Positions 33,905 to 43,432 of a stretch of 64,000 bases of DNA are shown here, in pieces (the first letter of the stretch is position 1; every line of letters starts with the position of its first letter). The stretch spans positions 43,234 to 107,233 of the forward strand of contig JAVCCE010000045.1 in NCBI GenBank assembly GCA_030765645.1, in the 5' to 3' direction. Below the pieces are notes generated by a model, which saw nothing but the letters and a program-made list of their open reading frames with translations, did no database searches and was not told the DNA's origin. This DNA comes from Candidatus Hinthialibacter antarcticus. GTDB taxonomy: Bacteria; Hinthialibacterota; Hinthialibacteria; Hinthialibacterales; Hinthialibacteraceae. Position numbers and translations under genes: made by a program.

Positions 33905-35161
33905 TCAGCCGTTCCATTCCCGAAGCGCATCCAGCATCGCGACGACATTTTCCACTGGCGTTCGCGCTTGAATATTATGTACGGTGTTGAAAACAAAGCC
34001 GCCGCCCGGCGCAAAAATATCACAGCGCTCCAGCACTTCTTTGCGTACTTCTTCTGGCGTACCAAAGGGAAGCGTTTTTTGAGTATCGACTCCGCCGCCC
34101 CAAAAGACGATGCGGTCGCCGAAGCGTTGTTTGAGTTCTTTGGCGTCCATATTCGCTGCGGAACATTGGACGGGATTATAAATGTCGAAGCCGCATTCGA
34201 TAAAATCATCTAGAAATTTGACGACGGCGCCGCAGGAATGTTTGAAGGTTTTCCATTGGGTGTTTTCATGGATCCAATTGTTGATCTCTTTATAGTAGGG
34301 CGCCCAGAGCGTTTGAAACGTCTTTCTCGAACAAAACGTCCCGCTTTGCGTTCCAAAATCGGTTCCACAAACAAAAACGACATCAATGTCGCCGCCAGTT
34401 GCTTTTGCAATTTTCTCCAGATTACCAAGTGCAATTTCACATTGCTTTTCATACATGGCGTGGATGTACTCAGACCGCGTTGCGATTGACATATACCACT
34501 CGCTAATATCTCGAATGCCCTTTGGATGTTTGAGAGAGGTCCCGGGGATATGGGCGATGTCGCCAAGAGCCGTGCCGCCAAGCGAGGCGCATACCGCCCG
34601 GCCTGATGCTCGCGCTTCCGCCGCGGACTGCTTGAGTTCTTGCAGCGCTGCGTCGGTGATCGGCTGGTATTCTTCTAAATTATCTTCGGGATTTAGATTG
34701 TCATCGTCAATCGGCTGCTGGCGGATAATTGCGTCAAAGAAATATCCGTCGTTGGGCATCTTGGCGGAAGGCGGCGCGGTAAGGTCGCCCTGTGGATACA
34801 TATATATATTGTTATCGTCATCGGTGGTGGTGTTGAATTGTCCCGCGACAAGCACGACGAGGCCGTCCGGCATCCGCCATTCTTTCCAATCGCAGTTGGC
34901 AAAGCCGTATGCGGTTTTGGCGGGGCGCATTTGTTCGACGTCGACGCCCATCGCCTGCTTTAGGTCTTCGTCGATCCAGCCCAGCATCTGGCTGGGTTCG
35001 TAGACTTTCACGGGCTGTTTTTCGAGTCCGTAATAGTCGCGCAAGGCCGCGACGCAACTGACGTGGACGCCGCTGGTGTTTGTCCCGCCGAAATCAATGG
35101 GGAGTTTTTCCGGCTGCTGGTGGTTCAGGGCTGCGTTAATAACATCTCGGCTAGTGGACAT
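33905..35161 (-). CDS. UroD-fold methyltransferase, likely substrate-specific MT1
   Basis: 418 residues. The UroD-like TIM barrel has MSTSRDVINAALNHQQPEKL at the N-terminus, FKHSCGAVVKFLDDF near 320 (His-x-Cys Zn motif) and VQCSAANMD soon after. It is longer than the 337-residue paralogue, with an insertion around 120-180. As the first gene of the operon, just before its corrinoid protein, it is the best candidate for the enzyme that takes the methyl group from the primary donor (for example a methoxylated or methylamine-type compound), but the substrate cannot be read from the sequence. A longer frame to 35290 lacks support. Confidence 0.88.
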   Translation of the reverse strand: MSTSRDVINAALNHQQPEKLPIDFGGTNTSGVHVSCVAALRDYYGLEKQPVKVYEPSQMLGWIDEDLKQAMGVDVEQMRPAKTAYGFANCDWKEWRMPDGLVVLVAGQFNTTTDDDNNIYMYPQGDLTAPPSAKMPNDGYFFDAIIRQQPIDDDNLNPEDNLEEYQPITDAALQELKQSAAEARASGRAVCASLGGTALGDIAHIPGTSLKHPKGIRDISEWYMSIATRSEYIHAMYEKQCEIALGNLEKIAKATGGDIDVVFVCGTDFGTQSGTFCSRKTFQTLWAPYYKEINNWIHENTQWKTFKHSCGAVVKFLDDFIECGFDIYNPVQCSAANMDAKELKQRFGDRIVFWGGGVDTQKTLPFGTPEEVRKEVLERCDIFAPGGGFVFNTVHNIQARTPVENVVAMLDALREWNG

Positions 35162-35288
35162 ATTGTATGAATCTTTCTTAAAAATGTGATGATTCCATAT
35201 TAACAAACTTTTTATCCTTGTTTCTAGATTAGAGAAAGAAAGAGCATTGTTATATAGAATTTTAGTCTCTAACTCTATAAAAGTTTTC

Positions 35289-35326
35289 AAGGCGCCTTGC
35301 TTTCACCAGCAGGGCGCCTTTTTTTT
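35289..35326 (+). terminator. Intrinsic terminator-like hairpin in a divergent spacer
   Basis: AAGGCGCC (35289-35296) pairs with GGCGCCTT (35313-35320) and is followed on the plus strand by a run of T. There is no plus-strand gene upstream: on one side is the start of the methyl-transfer operon (minus), on the other the start of the phosphoesterase gene at 35439 (plus). It could be an attenuator in the leader of the latter or the end of a small RNA. Confidence 0.65.
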
Positions 35327-35438
35327 ATGAATGGGCAATGAATCAAACTTTAATACGAAATTGAGATGAATCCCTATTCAACGCTATCAGGATTGTCAAC
35401 AATATTCTTAATGACTGATTGAAAAGAGGGCTCCTTCC

Positions 35439-38276
35439 ATGCGAACGATTGCAGCGATTTTTTTCTGCGTAGGTTTCATTTCCATTTCATCAAGCCAATT
35501 ATACGCAGAGTCACTCGACTTTCGGTTACGGCATTTTTCCCGGCATGTGTTTTCTACGCCTGCAGGAGAGCGCTATTGTCAAATTGAGCCGGACGGAACG
35601 ACGATTATCCCGAATGGACGCTTGATTCGACCGATTGGAAAACAACTTCTGCTCGAGCCGCACCCGTATGGGTTGACGGTTTCAGCCGATGGTCAATTTG
35701 CCGTCACCGCCAATAGCGGCACTGAGCCGTTTTCGTTTTCTGTGATCCGCAATCCATTTTCAGATGAACCAGTCGTGCGTGACATTCCTGAAGGCGTGAA
35801 GACGGACGAGGGCGTTTTGAACGCCTGCTTTATGGGGCTCGCGACGGCCCCGCCTCCCAATACGCACATCCTCTATGCGTCGGGCGGTGATGACGGCACC
35901 GTCATGGTGTGGGACCTCAACGCGTATCAACGCATTAAGACCATTGATCTGAATGTTCCGTTCAATGGACGCGACTGGAAAGACGGTTATACCGGCGACC
36001 TGGTTTTATCGCCGGACGGCAAGCGCTTGTACGTTGTCGACCAGATGAACTTCCGCGTTGTGACCCTAGATACGGAGAGCGGTCAAATCATTGATGTCGT
36101 TGCGGTCGGGCGCTATCCGTTCGGTCTGGCGATGACGCCGGATGGAAAAAAGCTGTTTGTCGCGAACATCGGCCTGTTTGAATACAGCGCCGTCGAGGGA
36201 TTTGATCCCAATCACTTTATTGATACAACGCTATCGTTTCCTGCGACAAAATACCTGTCGGATGAAATGAAAGAGGGAACGGTTGCCGAGGGCATTCAGG
36301 TTCCCGGCCTGGGCGAACCGAATGTTGATGAAGCGGTTTCGGTTTATGTTGTTGAACTTGATGATGCGGGGAAGGGAGCCGTGACCCAGCGCATTAAAAC
36401 CGGCGTATTGGTGGGCGAAAAAGTTGAAGATATTCCCGCGTTGGGCGGCGCATCGCCGAACTCGGTTGTGACCGACGGGCGCTTTGTCTATGTCACCAAC
36501 GGGACCAATGATTCCATCTCCGTCATTGATGCAGAAACGAATTCAATTGTTGATGAAATTAAGATCAATATGCCAGCGCCGTTTCATCTCTTGCGCGGCG
36601 TGATTCCATTTGGGCTCGCGTTGTCAGACGACGGATCGCGGTTATATGTCGCCGAGTCAGGCATCAACGCAGTTGGCGTCATCGACGCAAACGCTCGGCG
36701 GGTGCTGGGACATATCCCGGTGGGTTGGTTCCCCAGCAAGTTGAAACTCTCGCCGGACGGAAAACAACTCATCGTCGCTAACGCCAAGGGGTTTGGCGCC
36801 GGGCCGAACGGCGGGCCGGGCGTTGATCTGGAAGGCCGCTCCGGCATCGGTAACCTGATGCGAGGTACGGCGTCAATCTTCACCATCCCGCCGGAAAGCG
36901 AACTGGCGTATTACACGCAGCAGACCATTGATAACAATGTGCGCATTAGCTCTGAACGATGGGGCGAGGTTGGAGAGAACAATCCGGCGCCGCCCTATCC
37001 AGGCGCGTACCAATCGCCGATTGAGTACACGGTGTTTATCGTAAAAGAAAACCGCACCTACGATCAGGTGTTCGGTGAACTCGAAGGCGGGCGCGGCGAG
37101 TTGTCGCTGGTTGATTTTGGTTTAAATGAAACGGTGCGCTCTACGGCGCGTGAAGGCGATGTGGTTGAGGGCGTCAACGTCATGCCTAACCATCAGATTC
37201 TCGCGCGGCGCTTTTCAGCATCCGATAACTTTTATTGCGATTCAGACCATTCCGCCGACGGTCACCGCTGGTTGCAAGGCGTATATCCCGGCGTCTGGAC
37301 CGAGACCGGGACGACCGCTTCTTACGGCGGGCGCCGAAAAGGCAAGATCATTTCTACGGCGCCGGGGCGCCGCGCAGTCACTGGGGCGTATGCGGGATTG
37401 ATTCCAGAAGACTACATAGAAGTGGGTACTATCTGGGACCACTTTGACCGCTGGGGCGTTTCATTTTTTAACTTCGGGCTGGGGTTTGAATATCCTCAAT
37501 CCAGCTATGGCGATGACCAGAAAAAAGACGTGAAATATACGGGGATTCAGATCGCCGTCAATTATCCATTGCCCGCGCCGTTGTTTGATCGGACCTCACG
37601 GCTGTATGCAACATACAATACCAATATTCCCGACCAGTTTCGCATGGATATGTTTGAAAAAGAGTTGAACGAACGCTGGTTGTCGGGCAACGAGCCGTTC
37701 CCGAAAATCATCACCATGTCACTACCCAACGATCATGGAGCGGGCGAACGCCCTGAGGCGGGGTATCCCTACCGGGAGTCGTATATGGCGGATAACGATC
37801 TGGCGTTGGGCCGCGTTGTGGAGTTGCTCAGCCACACGCCGTATTGGAAAAAGATGGCGATCTTTGTGACCGAAGACGACGCGCAAAACGGTCGCGACCA
37901 TGTCGATCACCACCGCAGCATTTCGCTTGTGATTAGTCCTTATGCAAAACCCGGCTATGTGTCGCATGTTCACACATCATTGCCGTCGATATTAAAGACG
38001 ATGAATTTGATTCATGGAATTCCCTATATCAACCAGTATGACGCCATGACGAGCGATTTATCGGACATGTTCCATGCCAAGGCGGATTTTTCGCCCTATA
38101 ATGCAGTCCCGGTCGATAAACGCATTTTTGATCCGCAAAAAGCTCTTGATCCTTTCGATGAGAATTTCGATTGGGAATCTGTCTATGAATTTCCTGTAAT
38201 GGACAGCCCCGAAGTCATGAAAAAATGGATGGAAGAAGACGCAGAACGCCGTATAGAGAGAGTGGATGAAAATTAA
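35439..38276 (+). CDS. Exported YVTN propeller plus phosphoesterase
   Basis: 945 residues. Signal peptide 1-23 (cleavage after YAES or LYA). Residues about 50-480 hold YVTN-type propeller blades (LSPDGKRLYVVDQMNFRV, MTPDGKKLFVANIG, LSDDGSRLYVAESGINAV). Residues about 525-900 form a phospholipase-C/acid-phosphatase-like phosphoesterase domain: TVFIVKENRTYDQVFGELE (metal-binding Glu-Asn), the DSDHSADGHRW block, and FVTEDDAQNGRDHVDHHRS. The pairing of these two domains is common in planctomycetes and acidobacteria. The substrate is unknown. It is the first of three genes in a row; its stop overlaps the next start by 11 bp. Confidence 0.9.
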   Translation: MRTIAAIFFCVGFISISSSQLYAESLDFRLRHFSRHVFSTPAGERYCQIEPDGTTIIPNGRLIRPIGKQLLLEPHPYGLTVSADGQFAVTANSGTEPFSFSVIRNPFSDEPVVRDIPEGVKTDEGVLNACFMGLATAPPPNTHILYASGGDDGTVMVWDLNAYQRIKTIDLNVPFNGRDWKDGYTGDLVLSPDGKRLYVVDQMNFRVVTLDTESGQIIDVVAVGRYPFGLAMTPDGKKLFVANIGLFEYSAVEGFDPNHFIDTTLSFPATKYLSDEMKEGTVAEGIQVPGLGEPNVDEAVSVYVVELDDAGKGAVTQRIKTGVLVGEKVEDIPALGGASPNSVVTDGRFVYVTNGTNDSISVIDAETNSIVDEIKINMPAPFHLLRGVIPFGLALSDDGSRLYVAESGINAVGVIDANARRVLGHIPVGWFPSKLKLSPDGKQLIVANAKGFGAGPNGGPGVDLEGRSGIGNLMRGTASIFTIPPESELAYYTQQTIDNNVRISSERWGEVGENNPAPPYPGAYQSPIEYTVFIVKENRTYDQVFGELEGGRGELSLVDFGLNETVRSTAREGDVVEGVNVMPNHQILARRFSASDNFYCDSDHSADGHRWLQGVYPGVWTETGTTASYGGRRKGKIISTAPGRRAVTGAYAGLIPEDYIEVGTIWDHFDRWGVSFFNFGLGFEYPQSSYGDDQKKDVKYTGIQIAVNYPLPAPLFDRTSRLYATYNTNIPDQFRMDMFEKELNERWLSGNEPFPKIITMSLPNDHGAGERPEAGYPYRESYMADNDLALGRVVELLSHTPYWKKMAIFVTEDDAQNGRDHVDHHRSISLVISPYAKPGYVSHVHTSLPSILKTMNLIHGIPYINQYDAMTSDLSDMFHAKADFSPYNAVPVDKRIFDPQKALDPFDENFDWESVYEFPVMDSPEVMKKWMEEDAERRIERVDEN

Positions 38277-39372
38277 GAATTCAATCTTTATATTTGTATT
38301 ATATTCGCTTCCTGTACTTGCCTGCGACGTGCCGGTGTTTCGGTATGCGCTTGAGCGCTGGGCGCCGGATGCGTATGAAATCAGCGTGTTGTATGACCAG
38401 GATTTATCGGACGAGCAAATCACGTTGTTAGAGCCTTTGCTTGAGAAAGACGCCGCGAAACCGGGGGGATACAATTACGTTATCCAATGGGTTGATCTGA
38501 GAGAAAATTCTGATGCGCCTGTGCTGCGTTTTCTCGATCAAAAGCCCTCGACGCTGCCGCTGCTTGTGTTGCGGTATCCGCCGAACGCCAAGCGCCCCTA
38601 TGCGATATGGAGCGGCCCTTTATCAATGGAATCTATCCAGGTGTTGCTGACATCGCCTATTCGGACTGAAATTTCAGAAGCGCTTCTGAACAATACGTCC
38701 GCCGTGTGGGTGTTTCTAAACTCAGGCAACAAAGAACGCGATGATGAAGTGTTTGCGCTATTTGAAAACGAAGTGATGCGATTACAGCGTGAATTAAAAC
38801 TGCCTCTGTTAGATGAGAATGCCGAGCGCGAAACCATCTATCTGGATGAAGCCTTAAAAGCGCAATTGGGCATCTCGTTTTCAATCGTTCGTTTGTCTCG
38901 CGATAATCCAGAAGAACAGGCGTTGATCGCGATGATGTTGGGAAGCGAAATTGACTTGCCTTTATATGCTCATGAACCGATGGCGTTTCCCATTTTTGGA
39001 CAAGGACGATTGTTATATGCGTTAATCGGCGACGGCGTCAATCGCGAAACCTTACAAGATGCGGGACAGTTTTTGGTCGGCCCGTGCAGTTGCCAGATCA
39101 AAGATGACAACCCCGGCATTGATTTGATGATGCCGATTGTCTGGGCTGACCACATTGAAACTGAAATGGTGCGCGACCGTCCATTGCCTGCGCCGATTCC
39201 CGCGCTGGGCGGGATTAATGCAACTGGCGAACTGGTCGCGATGCAGCCCATTGAACAATACAAAAATACATCGGTTGACCCAGTTCTAATCAACTCGTTT
39301 TATGCTGTAGGCGTTTTACTTATCATTAGTTTGGCGGCTTCAGTCATTTTGGCGCTACGAAGTCGAGAATAA
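38266..39372 (+). CDS. Exported conserved protein with C-terminal membrane anchor
   Basis: 368 residues. Signal peptide about 1-19 (hydrophobic, ending LACDV), then a segment CDVPVFRYALERWAPDAYE that I associate with uncharacterised proteins of planctomycete-type genomes. A CSC pair occurs in VGPCSCQIKDDNPG near 275. A C-terminal membrane helix (about 345-363, SFYAVGVLLIISLAASVILA) ends in a short charged tail. No catalytic motif is recognised. The gene overlaps the phosphoesterase gene upstream by 11 bp and precedes the PQQ-like gene by 18 bp, so it likely acts with them. Confidence 0.78.
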   Translation: MKIKNSIFIFVLYSLPVLACDVPVFRYALERWAPDAYEISVLYDQDLSDEQITLLEPLLEKDAAKPGGYNYVIQWVDLRENSDAPVLRFLDQKPSTLPLLVLRYPPNAKRPYAIWSGPLSMESIQVLLTSPIRTEISEALLNNTSAVWVFLNSGNKERDDEVFALFENEVMRLQRELKLPLLDENAERETIYLDEALKAQLGISFSIVRLSRDNPEEQALIAMMLGSEIDLPLYAHEPMAFPIFGQGRLLYALIGDGVNRETLQDAGQFLVGPCSCQIKDDNPGIDLMMPIVWADHIETEMVRDRPLPAPIPALGGINATGELVAMQPIEQYKNTSVDPVLINSFYAVGVLLIISLAASVILALRSRE

Positions 39373-39390
39373 TCTGTGAGGTTTTTTGTC

Positions 39391-42300
39391 ATGCGTTTCT
39401 TTATTTATCTTTTAGTCATTGCTTCAGTTTCCTTGCCGTCATTCGCCGCCGACTGGCCGATGTGGCGTTATGACGCAGGGCGCAGCGCCGCCTCGCCGCA
39501 TGAACTGCCAAGTGAAATGCACTTGCAATGGGCGAGAGAGTATCCCCAATTAAAACCCACCTGGGATGATCCACTCAATCGCGACTTGATGCAGTTTGAT
39601 ACCATTTATGAACCCATCGCGGCGAACGGCTTCTTATATTTTGGCTCGAACGCATTTGATAATGTGACCGCCTTAAACGCCGAAACGGGAAAAGAGGCCT
39701 GGTGTTTTCAAACGAGCGGGCCGGTGCGTTTCGCGCCGGTTGCGTATCAAGGCAACGTGTATTTCGTCAGTGACGACGGCTATCTCTATTGCGTAGACGG
39801 CGCCAGCGGTGAAGAACAATGGCGCTATCGGCCCATCAATAATGACCGCAAAGTGTTGGGCAACGAGCGCCTGATTTCAACCTGGCCTGCGCGCGGCGCT
39901 CCTGTGATTGAAGACGGCGTCGTCTATGCGGCTAGCGGAATCTGGCCGATGATGGGCGTTTTTATTTACGCGCTCAATGCAAAAAGCGGCGAAGAAATTT
40001 GGGTGAATGACGGGGCCAGCGCCCGTTGGATGGACCAGCCGCATAGTTCTCCCTCATTCGCCAGCATCGCGCCGCAAGGCTTGTTGGCCTTGTCCGGCGA
40101 CAAGTTGCTCATTCCCGGCGGGCGTTCGGTGCCTGCATGTTTTGATAAGAACACAGGAAAATTTTTATACTATAAACTGGCCGAATCAGGAAAAACCGGC
40201 GGCGCGTTTACTGCTAGCGTTGGCGACTTTTTTGTGAATTATCACCGCGATTCCGTCGTGAGTCTGTATGACCTTTCAAACGGCGAGCGAGTGGTATCGA
40301 CCTTTGGCAATATGCCCGTGTTGACAAAAGACGCCATCTACGGCAGCGGCGAGAGAATCGAAGCCTTTGATTACGCCAACTTCGGCGCCGTTGAGATCGA
40401 GCGTAAAGTCATTGACAAAAAGACCAATGAAGTTAAAACCGTTAAAGAAAAAAAATGGCGACTGAATCCTCTTTGGGGAATCGACGTTGACGCGACTGGC
40501 GACTTGATTCAGGCAGGAGATACTTTGTACGCTGGCGGCCAAGGCGTCGTCTCCGCCATACGCTTAAATGGGAATTCAGAACCGAAACTCGCATGGACGA
40601 AAAAAGTTGATGGAACCATTAAGCGCTTGATCGCGGCGGACGGGCGTTTGTTCGCGGTCACGCTGGAAGGGCGCATTTATGCGCTAGGCGAAGAAAAAAT
40701 TGAGTTCGCGCGTCATCGGTTTCCGGGTGGAACTATCAGCATCAACCAAAAAGAGATTGACGAGGCAAATACTGCACTTCGTTCAACCAGCGTGAATGAC
40801 GGCTATGCGTATCTCTTTGGCGCCGGGAACGGTGAGTTGTTGCATGCGCTGATTGAACAATCCAATTTACGGTTTATCGCCGTTGACGAAGAACAAGACA
40901 TTGTTAAAACCCTGCGCGAGCGCTTTATTTTTGCCGGGCTTTATGGCAAGCGCGTCGCGGCGCTACGAGGAAATCCGGTTACGTCGCAAGCGCCGCCCTA
41001 TTTGGCGGAGCTGATTGTCGTAACGCAACGTGAGATTCAAAAACAAAATAAAGAAACGCTCGAAGCGATATACAACATGCTGCGCCCCTACGGCGGGACG
41101 GCTTGTTTTGCTGTGAATGAAAATAATAAATCATGGTTGGTTCAAACTCTTCAATCACTTGATTTCCCTCAAGCAAAAATCGTTGAATCAGACGGCTATG
41201 TCCTTCTCAAACGCGAAGGCGCGCTGCCGGATTCAGACGACTGGACGCACCAATATGGCAACATCGCCAATACGCTCAAATCAGACGACTCGTTGGTCAA
41301 ATTGCCGCTGGGGCTGTTGTGGTTCGGAGGCAGTTCCAACATGGACGTGTTGCCGCGTCACGGTCACGGCCCGCCGCAGCAAGTAGTCGATGGGCGTTTG
41401 TTTATTCAAGGGATGGATGAACTTTCCGCCCGCGATGTGTATACCGGGCGCATTTTGTGGAAACGAAAACTGACCGACCTTGGCAACTACGGCATCTACT
41501 ATGACGATACCTACAAAGACACTCCGCTTGATCCTGCTTACAACCAGATTCATATTCCCGGCGCCAATGCGCGCGGTACGAATTATGTTGTGACTTCAGA
41601 CATGATCTATATCATCGAAGGTTCCCGCTGCCGTTTGATTGATCCGGCCTCTGGCGACGACAAGGGCTTCATTGAGTTGCCTGCCTTTCCTGGTCAGGAA
41701 ACGCCGGAAGATTGGGGATACATCGGCGTTGAAGGTGATTCATTGATCGCTGGCGCGGGCTTTGTGAGTTATACAGATTTCGTCTCCCTAAGCGAAGAAC
41801 TGCAAAATAAGAAAAAACCGTTCGTGAATTATGACGTTACCTCTAGCAAACGGCTGGTGGTGATGGACCGCTATAGCGGTGATGTGCGTTGGACGTTCAA
41901 ATCTGACTTGGGGTTTCGCCACAACGCGATTACCGTCGGCGACGGAATTCTCTACTGCGTTGACAAAATGCCTGACCCAGTGATGGATGCGCTTAAACGC
42001 CGAGGCAAAAACGCCTTTGGTACGCCACGGCTTTTTGCGTTTGACCTTAAAACAGGAGACATTAAGTGGAGCGCGACCGACCGCGTGTTTGGCACCTGGC
42101 TTGGTTATTCACATGACAATGGAGTTTTGCTCGAAGCCGGTCGCCCGTCGCGCGACATGATCTATGGCGAGCCGGAAGGCATGACCGCCTACCGCGCCAA
42201 AGACGGCGAAGTGATCTGGCGCAATCCCGAAGCGGAATACGGCGGGCCGTGTATCTTGCACGGTAAGACCATTATCACCGATCCATACGCGTTTGATCTG

Positions 42301-43176
42301 ATGACGGGCAACAGGCTGGACCGTAAAAATGCGCTGACCGGCGCTGAAGAACCCTGGATGTACAAGCGCCAGTATGGTTGTAATTACGCCGTCGCGAGTG
42401 AAAACCTGCTGACTTTCCGTTCGGCGGCGGCGGGATTTTTTGACCTCGCCAACGATGGCGGCGTCGGCAACTTCGGCGGCTTCAAATCGGGCTGCACCAA
42501 TACGCTGATCGCTGCGAACGGCGTGCTGAATGCGCCCGATTATACCCGTACTTGCTCGTGCGCGTATCAGAACCAAACTTCTCTGGCGATGGTTCACGAT
42601 CCTGAAGTCGAAATGTGGACTTACAATCAAATAGACGCATCCGAAAGCGCGATCAAGCGGCTGGGTTTGAACTTGGGCGCTCCGGGCGACCGCCGCGCTG
42701 ACAATGGAACGCTGTGGTTGGAATATCCATTCGAGGGCGGACCGACCCCTGAACTCGATATCAAAGTTGAACCTGAAGACGCGCGTTGGTTCCGGCATCA
42801 CTCATTGCGTATGAACGGCGGCGATATGAAATGGGTCGCCGCATCTGGCGTTGAGGGCGTGAGACGAATCACGGTCAAGTTAGCGTCTGCTCCGGTCGCG
42901 ACGACTTACAGCGTCCGGTTGTTCTTTATGGAACCCGGCGATGAGAAGCCCGGCGAGCGCGTGTTTGACGTATCGTTGCAAGGTCATTTAGTGTTGGATG
43001 ATTTTGACGTCGCCGCTGAGGCAGGCGGTAAGCGTATTGGTTTAATCAAAACATTTGAAGAAGTGAAGATTGACGGTGCGTTAACCATTGAATTCACGCC
43101 CGGCGATGAAAACGGCCTGCCAATACTTTGCGGCGTCGAGCTGATAGACGAGTCTTCCATCGCCATGACGAATTGA
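39391..43176 (+). CDS. Giant secreted PQQ-like propeller with Rossmann insertion
   Basis: 1261 residues. Signal peptide 1-18 (cleavage after SFA-A). Residues about 20-450 and 610-1090 hold PQQ-like propeller repeats (WPMWRYDAGRSA, DNVTALNAETGKEAW, ALNAKSGEEIWV, VMDRYSGDVRWTFKSD). Between them, about 480-605, is a stretch with LLHALIEQSNLRFIAVDEEQDIVKTL-type pattern, glycine-free of the usual GxGxG but otherwise similar to a class I methyltransferase Rossmann fold. The C-terminus (about 1115-1255) is a beta-sandwich resembling malectin (YSVRLFFMEPGDEKPGERVFDV). GTG at 39376 is possible, but ATG at 39391 has the GAGG site. It may bind a quinone cofactor or act as a large adhesin or sensor. Confidence 0.85.
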   Translation: MRFFIYLLVIASVSLPSFAADWPMWRYDAGRSAASPHELPSEMHLQWAREYPQLKPTWDDPLNRDLMQFDTIYEPIAANGFLYFGSNAFDNVTALNAETGKEAWCFQTSGPVRFAPVAYQGNVYFVSDDGYLYCVDGASGEEQWRYRPINNDRKVLGNERLISTWPARGAPVIEDGVVYAASGIWPMMGVFIYALNAKSGEEIWVNDGASARWMDQPHSSPSFASIAPQGLLALSGDKLLIPGGRSVPACFDKNTGKFLYYKLAESGKTGGAFTASVGDFFVNYHRDSVVSLYDLSNGERVVSTFGNMPVLTKDAIYGSGERIEAFDYANFGAVEIERKVIDKKTNEVKTVKEKKWRLNPLWGIDVDATGDLIQAGDTLYAGGQGVVSAIRLNGNSEPKLAWTKKVDGTIKRLIAADGRLFAVTLEGRIYALGEEKIEFARHRFPGGTISINQKEIDEANTALRSTSVNDGYAYLFGAGNGELLHALIEQSNLRFIAVDEEQDIVKTLRERFIFAGLYGKRVAALRGNPVTSQAPPYLAELIVVTQREIQKQNKETLEAIYNMLRPYGGTACFAVNENNKSWLVQTLQSLDFPQAKIVESDGYVLLKREGALPDSDDWTHQYGNIANTLKSDDSLVKLPLGLLWFGGSSNMDVLPRHGHGPPQQVVDGRLFIQGMDELSARDVYTGRILWKRKLTDLGNYGIYYDDTYKDTPLDPAYNQIHIPGANARGTNYVVTSDMIYIIEGSRCRLIDPASGDDKGFIELPAFPGQETPEDWGYIGVEGDSLIAGAGFVSYTDFVSLSEELQNKKKPFVNYDVTSSKRLVVMDRYSGDVRWTFKSDLGFRHNAITVGDGILYCVDKMPDPVMDALKRRGKNAFGTPRLFAFDLKTGDIKWSATDRVFGTWLGYSHDNGVLLEAGRPSRDMIYGEPEGMTAYRAKDGEVIWRNPEAEYGGPCILHGKTIITDPYAFDLMTGNRLDRKNALTGAEEPWMYKRQYGCNYAVASENLLTFRSAAAGFFDLANDGGVGNFGGFKSGCTNTLIAANGVLNAPDYTRTCSCAYQNQTSLAMVHDPEVEMWTYNQIDASESAIKRLGLNLGAPGDRRADNGTLWLEYPFEGGPTPELDIKVEPEDARWFRHHSLRMNGGDMKWVAASGVEGVRRITVKLASAPVATTYSVRLFFMEPGDEKPGERVFDVSLQGHLVLDDFDVAAEAGGKRIGLIKTFEEVKIDGALTIEFTPGDENGLPILCGVELIDESSIAMTN

Positions 43177-43337
43177 TCGTTCTCTTTGAATATCAACTGT
43201 GAGACGCGTCCAAGCCTGTTGTTTGAACTGGGTGAAACTTTCAATATTGCAATACAAAATCAGTTTGATAGCGCTCTTGTATCCATCTGGTATCTATCGG
43301 TTTAGCAATTTATGTCTATGTGTATTGCTACTTTTAT

Positions 43338-43367
43338 TCGGCATAAAGCTCTAGCGTACGATATACT
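43338..43367 (+). promoter_or_regulatory. Possible promoter upstream of 43433
   Basis: TCGGCA (43338-43343), an 18-base spacer and TATACT (43362-43367). It reads toward the small unknown gene with a GAGGTGAT site at 43421. The -10 box is good and the -35 box fair. Confidence 0.35.
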
Positions 43368-43432
43368 ATAAGTAGACAGGAAATTGAAATTAGGCGAAGG
43401 GAATGGAAGGTGAGGGGAACAGAGGTGATATC

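Noticed and set aside
35162..35438. Cobalamin riboswitch before the corrinoid operon
   Set aside because: The conserved B12-box is not visible on either strand; the hairpin present is a terminator-like stem reading the other way.
42109..42801. Minus-strand frame of 230 codons opposite the PQQ-like gene
   Set aside because: Shadow of the 1261-residue protein; no start signal or domain.
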